Positions 43,090-52,756 of a stretch of 64,000 bases of DNA are shown one piece after another. The stretch lies in assembly GCA_963575745.1 (NCBI GenBank), contig CAUYUJ010021071.1, forward strand, positions 377,818 to 441,817. The letters are read 5' to 3'. Source of the DNA: Prorocentrum cordatum (Eukaryota; Sar; Dinophyceae; Prorocentrales; Prorocentraceae). Positions within the stretch are counted from its first letter, which is position 1. Every line of letters starts with the position of its first letter. The position numbers and the translations under genes are program-made. The notes beneath the pieces were generated by a model. The model had not been told where the DNA came from and did no database searches. It worked only from the letters and a program-made list of their open reading frames with translations.

Positions 43090-45072
43090 ATGGCAGCCTC
43101 GGCGGATTTGCGAGGCATACCCCTGGATGAGTACACGCGACAGTGTCCACCAGGATGGCGACCGTACGTGCGGAACTACTCCTTGGTCACGTACGAGGAG
43201 AAGCTGCGACGTTGGATGGGGATGACAGACATTCCTGGCGACTGCCAGGGCAGCTTAGTGGTCGGCAGACTGAAGGGCTCGGCGTACCGCATCGCGATGA
43301 AGATCAGGCTTCGACGACAGGACGGCAACATGCTAGATCAAGACGAATCCGTGAATGCACCAACGGAGGCCGAAGATGTTGATCGAGGCCTGCCGGCCAC
43401 ACCATCAGGGTTGCAGCAGATATTGGCAGACCTGCGGACAGCCTTCGGCGACAACAGCCAGGATCTGCAGGCGTTTCATCTGGATCGGTTTTTTGAGTTA
43501 CATCGTGGATCACACTCGCTCTTGGACTATCTGACGGCATTCAAGTTGCGCTACGAGGCGGCAGAGGAGCACGCGGCGTTGAACATCAACCACGTCGGTC
43601 TGACGCACCTCCTGCTTGGTCAAGCTGGACTGGCTCCTAGGTCCATTGACGATCTGATGCTGAAGGTAGACGGCGACAGGGGCCAGTTCACGGAGATTGG
43701 CAAGCTTTTGATGAAGTTCAGCAAAGGACAGAAAGAGATCGGCGAGGGCGACACGCAAAGTATTCTCCTTACTTATACTGATGATGGCGACGACCAAGAA
43801 ACTGATCACGACGGACACTGGCACATCTACGACTATACCTATGAGCAGGCGTATTACCTCAACTTGGCATCGGAAGATATGGATTACCTCTCTTACATGG
43901 TTTCAGATTGCTGGGACGGCACCTGGAGTGCTAATGAATTCCAAGCGGGGTATTATCAAGAGGATGATGATCACGATGATGATGATGATTATGACGACGA
44001 AAAAGCTCTTCTCGATGACCCTCTCGACGGTCCTCCACACGATCTGGCTTTCTACGGCAAGTACGGACGACGGCGCAAAGGCAAAGGCTACGGCAGCAAC
44101 AAAGGTGGCTTCGGATATCGTCGCAGAAGTTCTGGCAAAGGCGGCAAAGGCAAGAACAGATTTCGATCGTTCGGGCGTAGCAAGTCAGGTGCCAAGGATC
44201 GACGAGGACGCGACTATTATGGCAGCAAGGGTAAGAGCAAAGGCAAAAGCAAGAGCAAGAAAAACAAAGGTACTGGATCAGATGACCGACATGGACCGGT
44301 GATGGATCTTCACCAAGGATTTGGACAACAACAGCAAGCTCAACCTGGATCTACTGTACACAACTCAAGAAGCTCAGGATCGAACACTGGCTGTGACAAG
44401 TGTGGCAGTCGGTGGCACAGCGTGAAGGATTGCCCGGTCAACAAGGCTACTAGCAGGAAAGGTTTTTTGGTCAGGCTTGGCGACAGCAGCATGAAGGACA
44501 CTACGGCGATGGATATCACACTTCCAACACCTCCGACTGCGACATCGGGCTATGATAGCATCAATCGACATCAAGAGGCAGCAGCAGAACGACAGCACTT
44601 GGCCTCACTCAAGAAAGAAGAAGCAAGGATCGAGGAGGAGACCAAGATATGGGCTACTGAGGAGGACATCATGGACTGCAACAACAAGGATCCCTGGTCT
44701 GAGCAGCAGTCAAATCCATGGCGATCAGCATTGCGACCTTCGGCTCGACCAGACTCGAGCGATGTCGGCTCCTGGCAGAACACTCCATCGGAGCAGGCAC
44801 CGGACGCTCGCACGACAGTCTCTGACGACAAGCCGGCACAAGAACATACATTCGACTTCGGCGAGGCGACGGTCTCGAGGTTCTTTCGGAGCGAGAAGAA
44901 GCACGCCATGTTTGGACTGGGCCTGCCGACTCAGCAGCAGTATCCAGAGCTACCTGCGGCGCGATCGGCCAGCAGCCTCGGCGTTTGTCCTCAGCATTTT
45001 CAGCGAAGGCGACGACACCTTCGAGGCGTACCATCTTGTCAGGGGTCGACAACGCAAGGGATTTACCATTGA
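43090..45072 (+). CDS. Gag of element 3
   Basis: An open frame of 660 codons from the ATG at 43090, about 270 bases after the LTR. Residues 1-220 are the capsid-like helical part (YEEKLRRWMGM; LDRFFELHRGSHSLLDYLTA; LTHLLLGQAGLAP). Residues 285-310 are strongly acidic (DDDHDDDDDYDDE), followed by a Lys/Gly/Ser/Arg-rich basic tract (325-395). A zinc knuckle CDKCGSRWHSVKDC is at residues 435-448 (44392-44433), a perfect CX2CX4HX4C. The last 25 or so codons overlap the protease frame and are probably read past the natural Gag/Pol junction. Role: virus-like particle formation and RNA packaging. It is the longest intact frame of the element. Confidence 0.85.
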   Translation: MAASADLRGIPLDEYTRQCPPGWRPYVRNYSLVTYEEKLRRWMGMTDIPGDCQGSLVVGRLKGSAYRIAMKIRLRRQDGNMLDQDESVNAPTEAEDVDRGLPATPSGLQQILADLRTAFGDNSQDLQAFHLDRFFELHRGSHSLLDYLTAFKLRYEAAEEHAALNINHVGLTHLLLGQAGLAPRSIDDLMLKVDGDRGQFTEIGKLLMKFSKGQKEIGEGDTQSILLTYTDDGDDQETDHDGHWHIYDYTYEQAYYLNLASEDMDYLSYMVSDCWDGTWSANEFQAGYYQEDDDHDDDDDYDDEKALLDDPLDGPPHDLAFYGKYGRRRKGKGYGSNKGGFGYRRRSSGKGGKGKNRFRSFGRSKSGAKDRRGRDYYGSKGKSKGKSKSKKNKGTGSDDRHGPVMDLHQGFGQQQQAQPGSTVHNSRSSGSNTGCDKCGSRWHSVKDCPVNKATSRKGFLVRLGDSSMKDTTAMDITLPTPPTATSGYDSINRHQEAAAERQHLASLKKEEARIEEETKIWATEEDIMDCNNKDPWSEQQSNPWRSALRPSARPDSSDVGSWQNTPSEQAPDARTTVSDDKPAQEHTFDFGEATVSRFFRSEKKHAMFGLGLPTQQQYPELPAARSASSLGVCPQHFQRRRRHLRGVPSCQGSTTQGIYH

Positions 45073-45889
45073 TCCTGGAGCAGCTTCTGGCATCTGTGGC
45101 ACTGACACGCTGTTGCAGCACAACGGTAAGCACACGCAGAACTATACGATCACCCCAGGATCAGGCAGCTTTACTGGCATTAACGGCAGACCCACTACTG
45201 GATTGGGACACGTGGCACAGAAGGCTCAACGTTCCCGTCTTGCGTTGGTCTGGCATGGCGATCTTATCGGTGAGAGCGGCTCCAAATGCCCATCATTGTT
45301 GCCGCTGCCTTCTCTGGTTCACTACAGAGCTCTACTCGTACATGGACTTACTGATGATGGCAATGGAGCTCTTGTGTTGGCTTCTCACAGCGACCCGTCG
45401 GACGTGCATGTGGTCAGAGTTCTTCTCACGGATAGCAGTCACCACCTACTTCCGACGGACGATCCTGAAGGTCAGCAGCGCGAGGAATCAGCAGTTTCAG
45501 CACAAGTGGTCGAGATGCTGATGCACACGGTGAAGAATATCAACGACAAGATTCTTAAGACTGATATTGCGGCTCTCGTTTCCTCTTGCACCCAGGAGGA
45601 CCAAAGATCAACTCTGCGAAAGACACACCTCATGGCATCAACATCTACGGCAGGAAGTGACGGCAGCACTACCGGGCAGGATACACCAGTGGACCGTGCA
45701 CCGACCAACGCGGACAGATTTGCAGGCGCAGCAGAACACCACGGCATGCTTCGTCACTGGGGCGGTCAAGTCTACATGGAGGACAGCTTCCCAGACTATC
45801 TCACTAGCGAGCACGTGGCGTGGCTGATGCAGAGGTATTCGCCGGCCCAACGGGCCAGAGGCGTGCTAAGATCTCCGGTAACTGGTTAA
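44984..45889 (+). pseudogene. Protease region of element 3 Pol
   Basis: The frame is +1 relative to gag and becomes meaningful at about 44984 (FVLSIFSEGDDTFEAYHLVR). GFTIDPGAASGICG near 45060-45100 is the retropepsin active site, DPGA instead of the usual D(S/T)GA. The following text (FTGINGRPTTGLGHV, then LALVWHGDLIGESGSKCPSL) matches the strands after the active site. A later part (HHGMLRHWGGQVYMEDSFPD, then AWLMQRYSPAQRARGVL) is a conserved linker leading to the methyltransferase-like domain. It ends at a TAA just before the 795-bp insertion. The frame offset from gag may be programmed frameshifting or decay; decay is likelier, given the other breaks. Confidence 0.75.
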
Positions 45890-45895
45890 GAATTC

Positions 45896-46690
45896 TCTAG
45901 TTCGCGCGCGCGGGGCGGCCCCTGGGGGTCCCCGGACGAAAAGTACCCCGGCAAGGTCCTGAGAGAGTCCCGGGAGGAGTCCCCCAGAGCGCTCCAGGAG
46001 CGCTCCATGAGCGCACCAACAGGGCTCCGAGACGTCCCCGAGAGCCCCAAGAAAGGCCAAGAGGCCCCCAAGAGGCCCCCAAGATGGTACACGAGGGGTC
46101 CGACATGCCACAAGATCGCTCCAAGACGCCCAAGATAGCCCCCAGACGCCCCAAGAGGCCTCCCAGAGCACTCCCAAGAGGGCCCCCGGAGGCAAAATTC
46201 ATTGTTTTTCCTTAGGTTTTTGAAAGATTTTGGAGCTTCCACCTTTTCGGTTCCCGACGCCCCAAGACGGCCCCAGAGGCCCCCAAGATCGCCCCAAGAG
46301 GGCCCAAGAGGCCCCCAAGAGGGCCCCAAGATGGCCCAAGAGGGCTCGAAGACGGCCCAAGAAGCCTCCAAGACGGTCCAAGAGGGCCCCAAGAACACCC
46401 CCAAAGGGGCCCCAGAGAGGGAACACGAAACAAAATTTCGCGCCCTCGGCCCTAAGAAGCCCCTACGAGGCCCCAAGAGGCCCCTAAGAGGCCCCAAGAG
46501 GCCCCCACGAGGCCCTCAGGAGGCCCCCAAGAGTCCCCCAAGCGGCCCCAGGAGGCCCCCCAAATGCCCCCCCGAGCGCCCCAGGAGTCCCCCAAGCGGC
46601 CCCAGGAACCCCCAAAGCGCCGCATTGACACCAGGCCCTCGGGCAAACGGCAGACATGAGACCGTATGGGCCGGCGGAATGAGCGAAGCG
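45896..46690 (+). mobile_element. 795-bp insertion made of CCAAGAGG helical-phase repeats, flanked by ATTC duplication
   Basis: ATTC occurs at 45892-45895 and 46691-46694. Deleting one ATTC plus the insertion joins GAATTC to AATAAAAACATCC and keeps Pol in one frame (E-F-N-K-N-I-P-E-E-F), since 799 bases bring frame 2 to frame 3. The insertion contains three blocks of GCCCCAAGAGG-type units (about 45945-46195, 46255-46415, 46455-46640) whose lengths alternate 10 and 11 bp, separated by AT-richer spacers. The ends read TCTAGTTCGCGCG and, inverted, CGCTTCGCTCATT; only TTCGC is shared, so terminal inverted repeats are weak. No coding capacity is recognised, so it is non-autonomous if mobile. Confidence 0.75.
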
Positions 46691-46694
46691 ATTC

Positions 46695-47530
46695 AATAAA
46701 AACATCCCCGAGGAGTTCTACACCAAGACAGGCTACGAGGTCGTGACTCCAGACAACTTCGACAAGTGGTTCCACATTCATCATGGTCTCCAAGTAGTTT
46801 GGGCCTTTCAAGAGCAGTGGTCTGGATCAGGACGACTTTCTTTGTATGCAGTGAGGTGCGGACTCACAATGCGCTTTCCAATCGACTACCGCTACGGCTG
46901 GGACCTCATGAATCCCGATCATCGGGAGTTGGTAAGCAAGGTTCAGACCGTCTTCAAGCCCATAGTGAAGCTCTCTTCTCCAGACTGCAGGCTGTGGACG
47001 GCCATGAGCAACATGCGAGGAGCTGGAGTTGCGGCAGCCGAACGACAGGCAGAGTTTCCAATGTTGGAGTGGCTTTATCATGATAACGTCGTTCAGGATC
47101 GAGACGGACATGGCTACGTCAACGAGAATGGTCTACGTTCTCAGCTCTGGACGCAGTCACCACTGAAGCAGAATCAGGACACCGTCAGCAATAGAACTCG
47201 ACGAGTTGACGGATGCGCTCACGACTGCCTGAACGCAAACAACGAGCCCTTGGAGAAACCATACAAGCTCGACTCCAACATACAGCTGAAGAAGACCATC
47301 CGACGATGCCCTGGTCATGGAGTTCAACGACATGCAGTTATCGAGGGCTCAGTACCAGGCTCCAGCTCCAAGACTGCAGCGTTGACTACCATGTACACTC
47401 GCACGATGTGCCGGGCACTCATCAGCGACATCACTTCCTTCGCGCGCAAGTTTACCTGCGCCCTGATGTTGGCGACGCTCGTCTACAGCAACATCGACAT
47501 ACACCACGGAAGCCCGAACACAGAAGCAGA
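46695..47530 (+). pseudogene. Methyltransferase-like domain of element 3 Pol
   Basis: The frame 46695-47720 contains QWSGSGRLSLYAVRCGL then MRFPIDYRYGWDL, which fits a SAM-binding motif I (G-x-G) followed by the acidic residue of motif II. VKLSSPDCRLWTAMSN (SPDC near 46977) is a P-x-C loop like motif IV of cytosine-C5 methyltransferases. GYVNENGLRSQLW (ENG near 47124) corresponds to motif VI. The part after it (DGCAHDCLNA, EKPYKLDSNIQLKKT, RCPGHGVQRHAVIEG) resembles the block before integrase in element 2. Possible role: DNA methylation or a domesticated non-catalytic use. The candidate catalytic Cys is present, but this copy sits in a broken Pol. Classification as C5-type is inferred from motif order. 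Confidence 0.68.
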
Positions 47531-47950
47531 GCGAGTTCAGCTACTTCACCCTAAGGCGACGGCACCTCAGCTCGGCAGCGACGGTGCGGCGGCACATGAC
47601 ATCACCACGATCACCGATGACTTTCTCGAAGACAATGGCATGTATTTCATACCGGGCTCAAGCTGGCACTACAAGCAGGTACCGCTGGCCAGCTGTGGCA
47701 TCGGTCGGGCCTGGCGTTGAGGCAAGGTCTCGGCATCAATGGGGGGGTTATCGACGCTGACTACAGAGGCGAGCTTATCGTGATACTGGAAAATAGTGGC
47801 AAGTCTCGCTTTGCATGCCAGAGAGGCGACAGGATTGCTCAGCTCATGATCGTGCAGACACAGACTCCACCAGTGAAGATCAGGGATCACATCGACGAGG
47901 ACGAGACAGAGCGTGGCAAGAACGGTTGCGGCAGCACTGGACTACACACG
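47531..47950 (+). pseudogene. dUTPase (deoxyuridine triphosphatase) domain of element 3 Pol
   Basis: All five trimeric-dUTPase motifs are visible. Motif 1: ATAPQLGSDGAAAHDI (near 47556-47603; Asp kept, Tyr replaced by His). Motif 2: RSGLALRQGLG (47702 onward). Motif 3: NGGVIDADYRGELIVIL, with the catalytic Asp and the Tyr that discriminates uracil nucleotides. Motif 4: RGDRIAQLMI. Motif 5: RGKNGCGSTG (47912-47940), with Cys for the usual Phe. The spacing gives about 137 residues, normal for the family. One frameshift lies between motifs 1 and 2. dUTPases hydrolyse dUTP and keep uracil out of newly made cDNA, as in several retrovirus lineages. It follows the methyltransferase-like domain and precedes integrase. 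Confidence 0.85.
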
Positions 47951-48610
47951 CAGGTGAATGACACAGAAGCCTTCTGGGGCTGCCCTAAATGCAAGTATTC
48001 TAAAAAGCGTGAGCACAGCAGGATTCCTGGAAACTGCAAGCTGGCGCCCAAAGCAGATCCCAAGCGGACGTTGACACGACCAGCTGCCAAGGCACCCGCA
48101 GCAGTGGCAAAGGCAGCGGCACCAGAAGCGTCAGCTCCACCTCGACAGCTAGCACCACCGGCTCCAGCACCCGATCCACGACCATTAGAAAATTTGGACG
48201 AGAACATCCTACAACCTCCACCAAATTCGGCTTCTGCATCGAGTTCCGTAGCACCAGCAGCGGCACCAGAAGCAATTGTAGGACCTACGACGAGAGAAAT
48301 ACAACCACTACAGCGACCAGCTAACGGCACTGTCCAAATGAAGGTGGCCTACGACCGGCTGCGGCGAGCCAAAGTGGACGACTTCACCATGAACATTCAC
48401 GAGCAGCTGAAGAATCTCGATCAGATATGGTTGGCTCGCATCTTGGCAGATTTAGCAGGACAGCACACAGGCATACTCACGGCGCCCAACACTCAGCAGC
48501 AGCTCAACCTGGGCGACGACACCGATGGCACCACTCAGATGTTGATTGAACTCTCTGCACATCACCTTTTCAGCCGAACAGCTTGGAGACATCCAACACC
48601 ACCTCGATAG
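47951..48610 (+). pseudogene. Cys motif and Ala/Pro-rich linker of element 3 Pol
   Basis: Directly after the dUTPase comes FWGCPKCKYSKKREHS, a CxxC half-finger with a further Cys 14 residues on, then an Ala/Pro-rich tract of about 90 residues (RPAAKAPAAVAKAAAPEASA) and a helical segment (MKVAYDRLRRAKVDDFTMNI; LDQIWLARILADLAGQHTGI). The frame ends at 48610. It probably serves as a flexible connection to integrase. Confidence 0.6.
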
Positions 48611-48627
48611 ACGACAGTCCATTTTGA

Positions 48628-49420
48628 GTGATCTTCTTCGGCGCAGACATTGACAAGTGGGAGTCTTCGACACTGGAACGGCTTGATGGACTCACACCAG
48701 CACAGCAGCATCATGGCATTCGCGGACATAAGTGGCTTATCGTTGCTCAAGGTCATGAGCTACCACCTACAATGGAGGAAGATGCTGAACGAAGGATCCT
48801 ACCGAGGCTCAAGCTCATCACCACACCTCCGAGCTTTGACTTCACCAAGCTACGGCAACAGCTGAAGGAGACAGAGTCCGACGCTGAACGCTTTCGCTTG
48901 CCGACAGGTCTTCATGAGCGACTATGGCATGAGCAATTACCTGGCATGGAGAAGTTCTTGAGACGACTTGGTGCACGGGACAAGTGCCTGGAGCTGGCTC
49001 AACAAGTGATTGCAGCATGCGAGGAGTGCAACGACTGGGCACCCATCGCCAGCAAGCCCAAATATCGAGCAGAGCTCGCAGGTGTTTCGGCGACATTATG
49101 GTGTGTGACCTCTTCGTCATATTCGGCAAGACATTCTTACTCATGGTCGACGAGGCTATCAGATGGAAGATAGCCGAAATGCTACCCAAGAAGGACGCGT
49201 TCCACATAGTTCAGGCAATGCTACGAGCTTGGATCCGCTACTTCGGACCTCCCAAGTGCATCAAGCTTGACCAAGAAGGCGGCGTTAGCTCAGCCGACTT
49301 CGCAGTGGTGTGCGATCGCTACAGCATACACAGGTAACTGGGTGGCTCGGACGACTCAGGCAAGCATACAGTCACTGGACTGGCAGAACGACACATCGGC
49401 CTCATTAAGACATCCTCCTT
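48628..49420 (+). pseudogene. Integrase zinc domain and core of element 3
   Basis: LHERLWHEQLPGMEKFLRRL then CEECNDWAP (about 48910-49045) give the HHCC zinc module. A frameshift near 49.08 kb is followed by MVCDLFVIFGKTFLLMVDEA with the first catalytic Asp, YFGPPKCIKLDQEGG with the second Asp, an in-frame stop near 49337, and TVTGLAERHIGLIK with a candidate Glu. The order and spacing fit a copia rve core. The upstream helical part starts at 48628 (LTPAQQHHGIRGHKW). The stop and frameshift disable it. Confidence 0.8.
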
Positions 49421-49537
49421 GAAGTGCAAGGCCAGCACATCTAAGCAAGGCCTTGTGGTTCCCGACGAGGACATAGTGTTCGAGTGTACGATGTGCCAGA
49501 ATTTCATGCTTGAGTACGGCGGCTTCACACCATCTCG

Positions 49538-50860
49538 GTGTCTACAAGACAGATTCCTCGTGGTTTCTTTGATCACGGTTCCAACTCCACTCATGCTATC
49601 GACGGTGCTCGTGACTCTATTCCAGACACCTTCGAGTCTTACCTCAGGCTCAGAATGATGGCCAAGTCGGCAGCTCAGAAGGCAGTCATCGAGCAGCGTA
49701 TCGCAGACGCTAACAATACCAAGGTGCAAATCCTCTCAGACGTGGCAAAACTACGACCACTACAGGACTTTGTCGATCTGCATCGAGTTCCTGATCGCAA
49801 GGACGCACCCGGGTGGAGAGGACCGTGCGACGTACTGGACATCAACCTGAAGGAGAACGTGGCCATCGTCAAGCACCAGTCCATGCCATATATTGTTCCG
49901 CTCAGGCATGTGCGACCACATCAGGCACGATCGTACGCAGTCATGGCGGCTTGCCCGCCGACTCAGATGCTGATGGACGAAGAAGGCAGATGGCAGGACA
50001 ACTTGCACGACGACATGTGCACGACTCTACATGGCCTACTTGACATTGTCGATGGTCAGGCACCGGGCACTACGATCACGGTTGGAATGGTTCACGACGC
50101 CAACGGCATGCAGATTGTTGTGCCGGACGACTTCGAGGTCAACGCTCCCGAGGTCTTTCGTCTGGCCTCCCAAGTGGGCGAGGCCTTGTTGCAGCTGGCG
50201 GCTCCCAGAGCTATCAGGTTTGGCACTCAGCTACACAACATCAACCCCTACCACGGCATCAAGCGAGGAGTCATTCTAGCATGGGCTCGACGAGATCGAC
50301 TCAGCTATCAAGTACGACAAGTGGATCTGGGACATACCTTGCGACTGGCTACCATATTGCCAGACGCGCCAAGCAAGTACTCGTCCATCACCTATGTCTC
50401 AGAGCAGTACGAAGAAGTTACAGTTCAGGACGCAGTACCAGACCTGTCGGACATCTCCAGCATCGAGCAGATAGACGACGCGCCCTGGACACCTCCTACG
50501 CAATTTCTACCATTACCACCTTCGACGGAGTGGTGGAAACCTCCAGGCTACGACAGCATAGCTATGGAGACTGACGATCATCAACAGCCTCCTCAGCCTC
50601 CACAGCCTCCAGGACGACCACCGCAGGTACCTCGACAGCCCGCGGTACCGCGGTCGGCCTTCCCGCCGACTGATCAATTACAGCACATGGACAGCACCCT
50701 CGAAACAGTGTCGAGGTCAGGCACCTCTATATTGGCGCCACCTGCGCCTCCTCGACCTCCTGGCGATCGTCCAGGTCGACCTGTGCCAGAAGGCGGTCAA
50801 AAGCGAGCTGTGGCGGCAGATCATGATATCAGCATATCTGATGAAGAATTTGTTCCGTGA
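49538..50860 (+). pseudogene. Integrase C-terminal part and linker of element 3
   Basis: An open frame of 440 codons. The start (FFDHGSNSTHAIDGARDSIP, then LRLRMMAKSAAQKAVIEQRI) is the tail of the integrase catalytic region. DLHRVPDRKDAPGWRGPCDV and NLKENVAIVKHQSMPYIVPL match the SH3-like C-terminal domain. The rest is a long, probably unstructured Pro- and acidic-rich spacer (DHQQPPQPPQPPGRPPQVPR) up to the RT. It is the second-longest intact frame of the element. Confidence 0.7.
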
Positions 50861-51939
50861 AGTCCAGCATCTCGTCGAGCACCGACCTCGCCTAAGGCTT
50901 CGGCACCACCTCGGCAGGTGCCTACTACAACGATATTCCCAGCGCCACAGGCTCTGGCTCCACCAGACGGGCGACAAGCGGCGCTTCCTGACTCACCTGT
51001 GGGCATGGACGCATCTCGCTCGGAACCTGCAGCACCTGAGCAACCACCTGTGGCACCAGAGGCAGAAGCTCATGAACATGATGACGACAGATCTCGGACA
51101 CAGACATCCATCTTGAAGCGCGGCTCTACCTCGAAACTCGGTCCACGACTGAGGGCCGACGGCGATTGGATACGAGAACGACGAGATCGGCGCGTCAAAT
51201 TCGACAACCCTGACATGAGCTCGACCCCAGCACCTTCGAGTGACTCACAAGCGGCAGCATCATCGGGCGAGCAGGGCCCGACGCTACCTATTGCTGAAGC
51301 AGCTCAAGATGATGGTACCTGAACAAATACAACAAGCAGCTGATCAACCTACCATTGAATATTCACCTCACTCTGATCAAGCAGCCGAAGCGACCGAAGA
51401 GTCTGAGCCGACACTGGAATATCCGCGGCATGATGACGAGCGGTCCAGATCGGTTCACCTTCCAGTACATCAGAGCTCTCCGGACGCAACCATAGAGTAC
51501 CCACATCAGCAGTCTCACGACGACGACGAGGACAAGACCATCGACTACAATCCTGAGCACGACGACAGGTCTCGGTCTACTCATGATCTCAAGCGTGAGG
51601 ACTTACACGCTGGATCGTCTGACGTGTTCTACTGCTCGGCTTGGCAGGAACTACTTGAGCACCACCAGAACTTCACCAAGCACGTTGACTTAGTTCCCGA
51701 ACTCAAGGACTACGGGGGCGAGTATCACAAGTCCATGACAGAGCAACAGGCGCTCATTGCTGAGCACTTTCACTCAGACGTTGAAGGCTTCAACCTCACC
51801 GACGGCGACGAAATACCGAGCAGCTGGAATCGGAGTCAGGCTTACATATCCTTCGACTGGCCTTTCCCTGAGGACCACTGCTTTTATCTCGACATCCTCA
51901 CGGGCGAGTGTTTCGCATCGGCCACGGACTCGCTCATCC
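50861..51939 (+). pseudogene. Linker between integrase and reverse transcriptase, element 3
   Basis: Frames 50918-51322 and 51240-52241 overlap and give acidic, repetitive text (TIEYSPHSDQAAEA, TLEYPRHDDERSRS, TIEYPHQQSHDDDED, TIDYNPEHDDRSRS): a four-fold (T-x-(E/D)-Y) repeat of about 20-25 residues. No domain known to me. Confidence 0.6.
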
Positions 51940-52756
51940 TGAAGCCCAACGATGTGGTGGAACATTTCGACCTGGTCGAGGCAGCAAACCTCAAGGAGAT
52001 CAAGCAGTCCGTCGAGTCTACCGTGTGGAAACCGATACCTATGAGCAAGTGCAAGCAGGATCCAATTGATTGCGTCTGGGTTCGCAAGTGGAAGCAGATC
52101 ACGGCTTTCTGGACGGCCAAGGCGCCTCACTTCCGAAGCGAGCTCCTACGGCGACTCGGTTGTCACAGCGGCTTCTGGTTTCGCTGGCAGCGATCTACGA
52201 CTTCACCATCGAGAGCTGGGACGTCACTGGCGCATTCCTGAAGGGCTTGCCTTTCAAGGATATGCACGAGGTCCTGCGCAAGCGCGGCATCAAGACCCCA
52301 GAGCGGCAGGTGCACATTATTCCACCGGCCAGTGTCTGGAGACACCTACTCGATCCTAATACGTTCCACGTTCCCTCGCTGCAGGGCAGTCTGAACGTGT
52401 GGGTTCTGGGGTGTCTCAAGGCGATGTACGGGCTTAACGACGCACGTCTGGCATTTCAGGTTGTCATGCAGATCTTCGTGACAGAGACGCTTGGTGGCAG
52501 ACCCTCGGCGTTCGATGATTGTTTCTACTTCTGGATGGAAGCTCCAGGAGAACTCAAGGCGATCGCGGCTTCCTACGTGGACGACAACAACAACGCGAGC
52601 AGCAACGAGTGGCTCAACGAATCCTACGTCAAGTTCTCGGACATATTTGGAGGAGCCACGCGACAGCAACCACCAATGAATCATGTGGGAGTCAGACACG
52701 AGCAGACCGACTTTGGCATCCGAATGTCTCAGGACGAGTTCTGTCAGAACCTTTAA
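51940..52756 (+). pseudogene. Reverse transcriptase (RVT_2) of element 3
   Basis: The start of the domain is ANLKEIKQSVESTVWKPIPM and DCVWVRKWK (about 51985-52100). After a frameshift near 52.1 kb the frame 52070-52756 carries YDFTIESWDVTGAFLKGLPF (motif A), CLKAMYGLNDARLAFQVVM (motif B region) and AIAASYVDDNNNAS (YVDD, near 52564-52590), then HVGVRHEQTDFGIRMSQDEF of the thumb. The catalytic aspartates are intact. Function when whole: synthesis of cDNA. The frameshift inside the fingers makes this copy defective. Confidence 0.87.

Noticed and set aside
45890-46695. The 795-bp insertion in element 3 as a spliced intron
   Set aside because: It lacks convincing GT-AG edges at positions that restore the frame, whereas the ATTC duplication restores it exactly; it is also made of a repeat family found elsewhere. 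RNA data could still overturn this.
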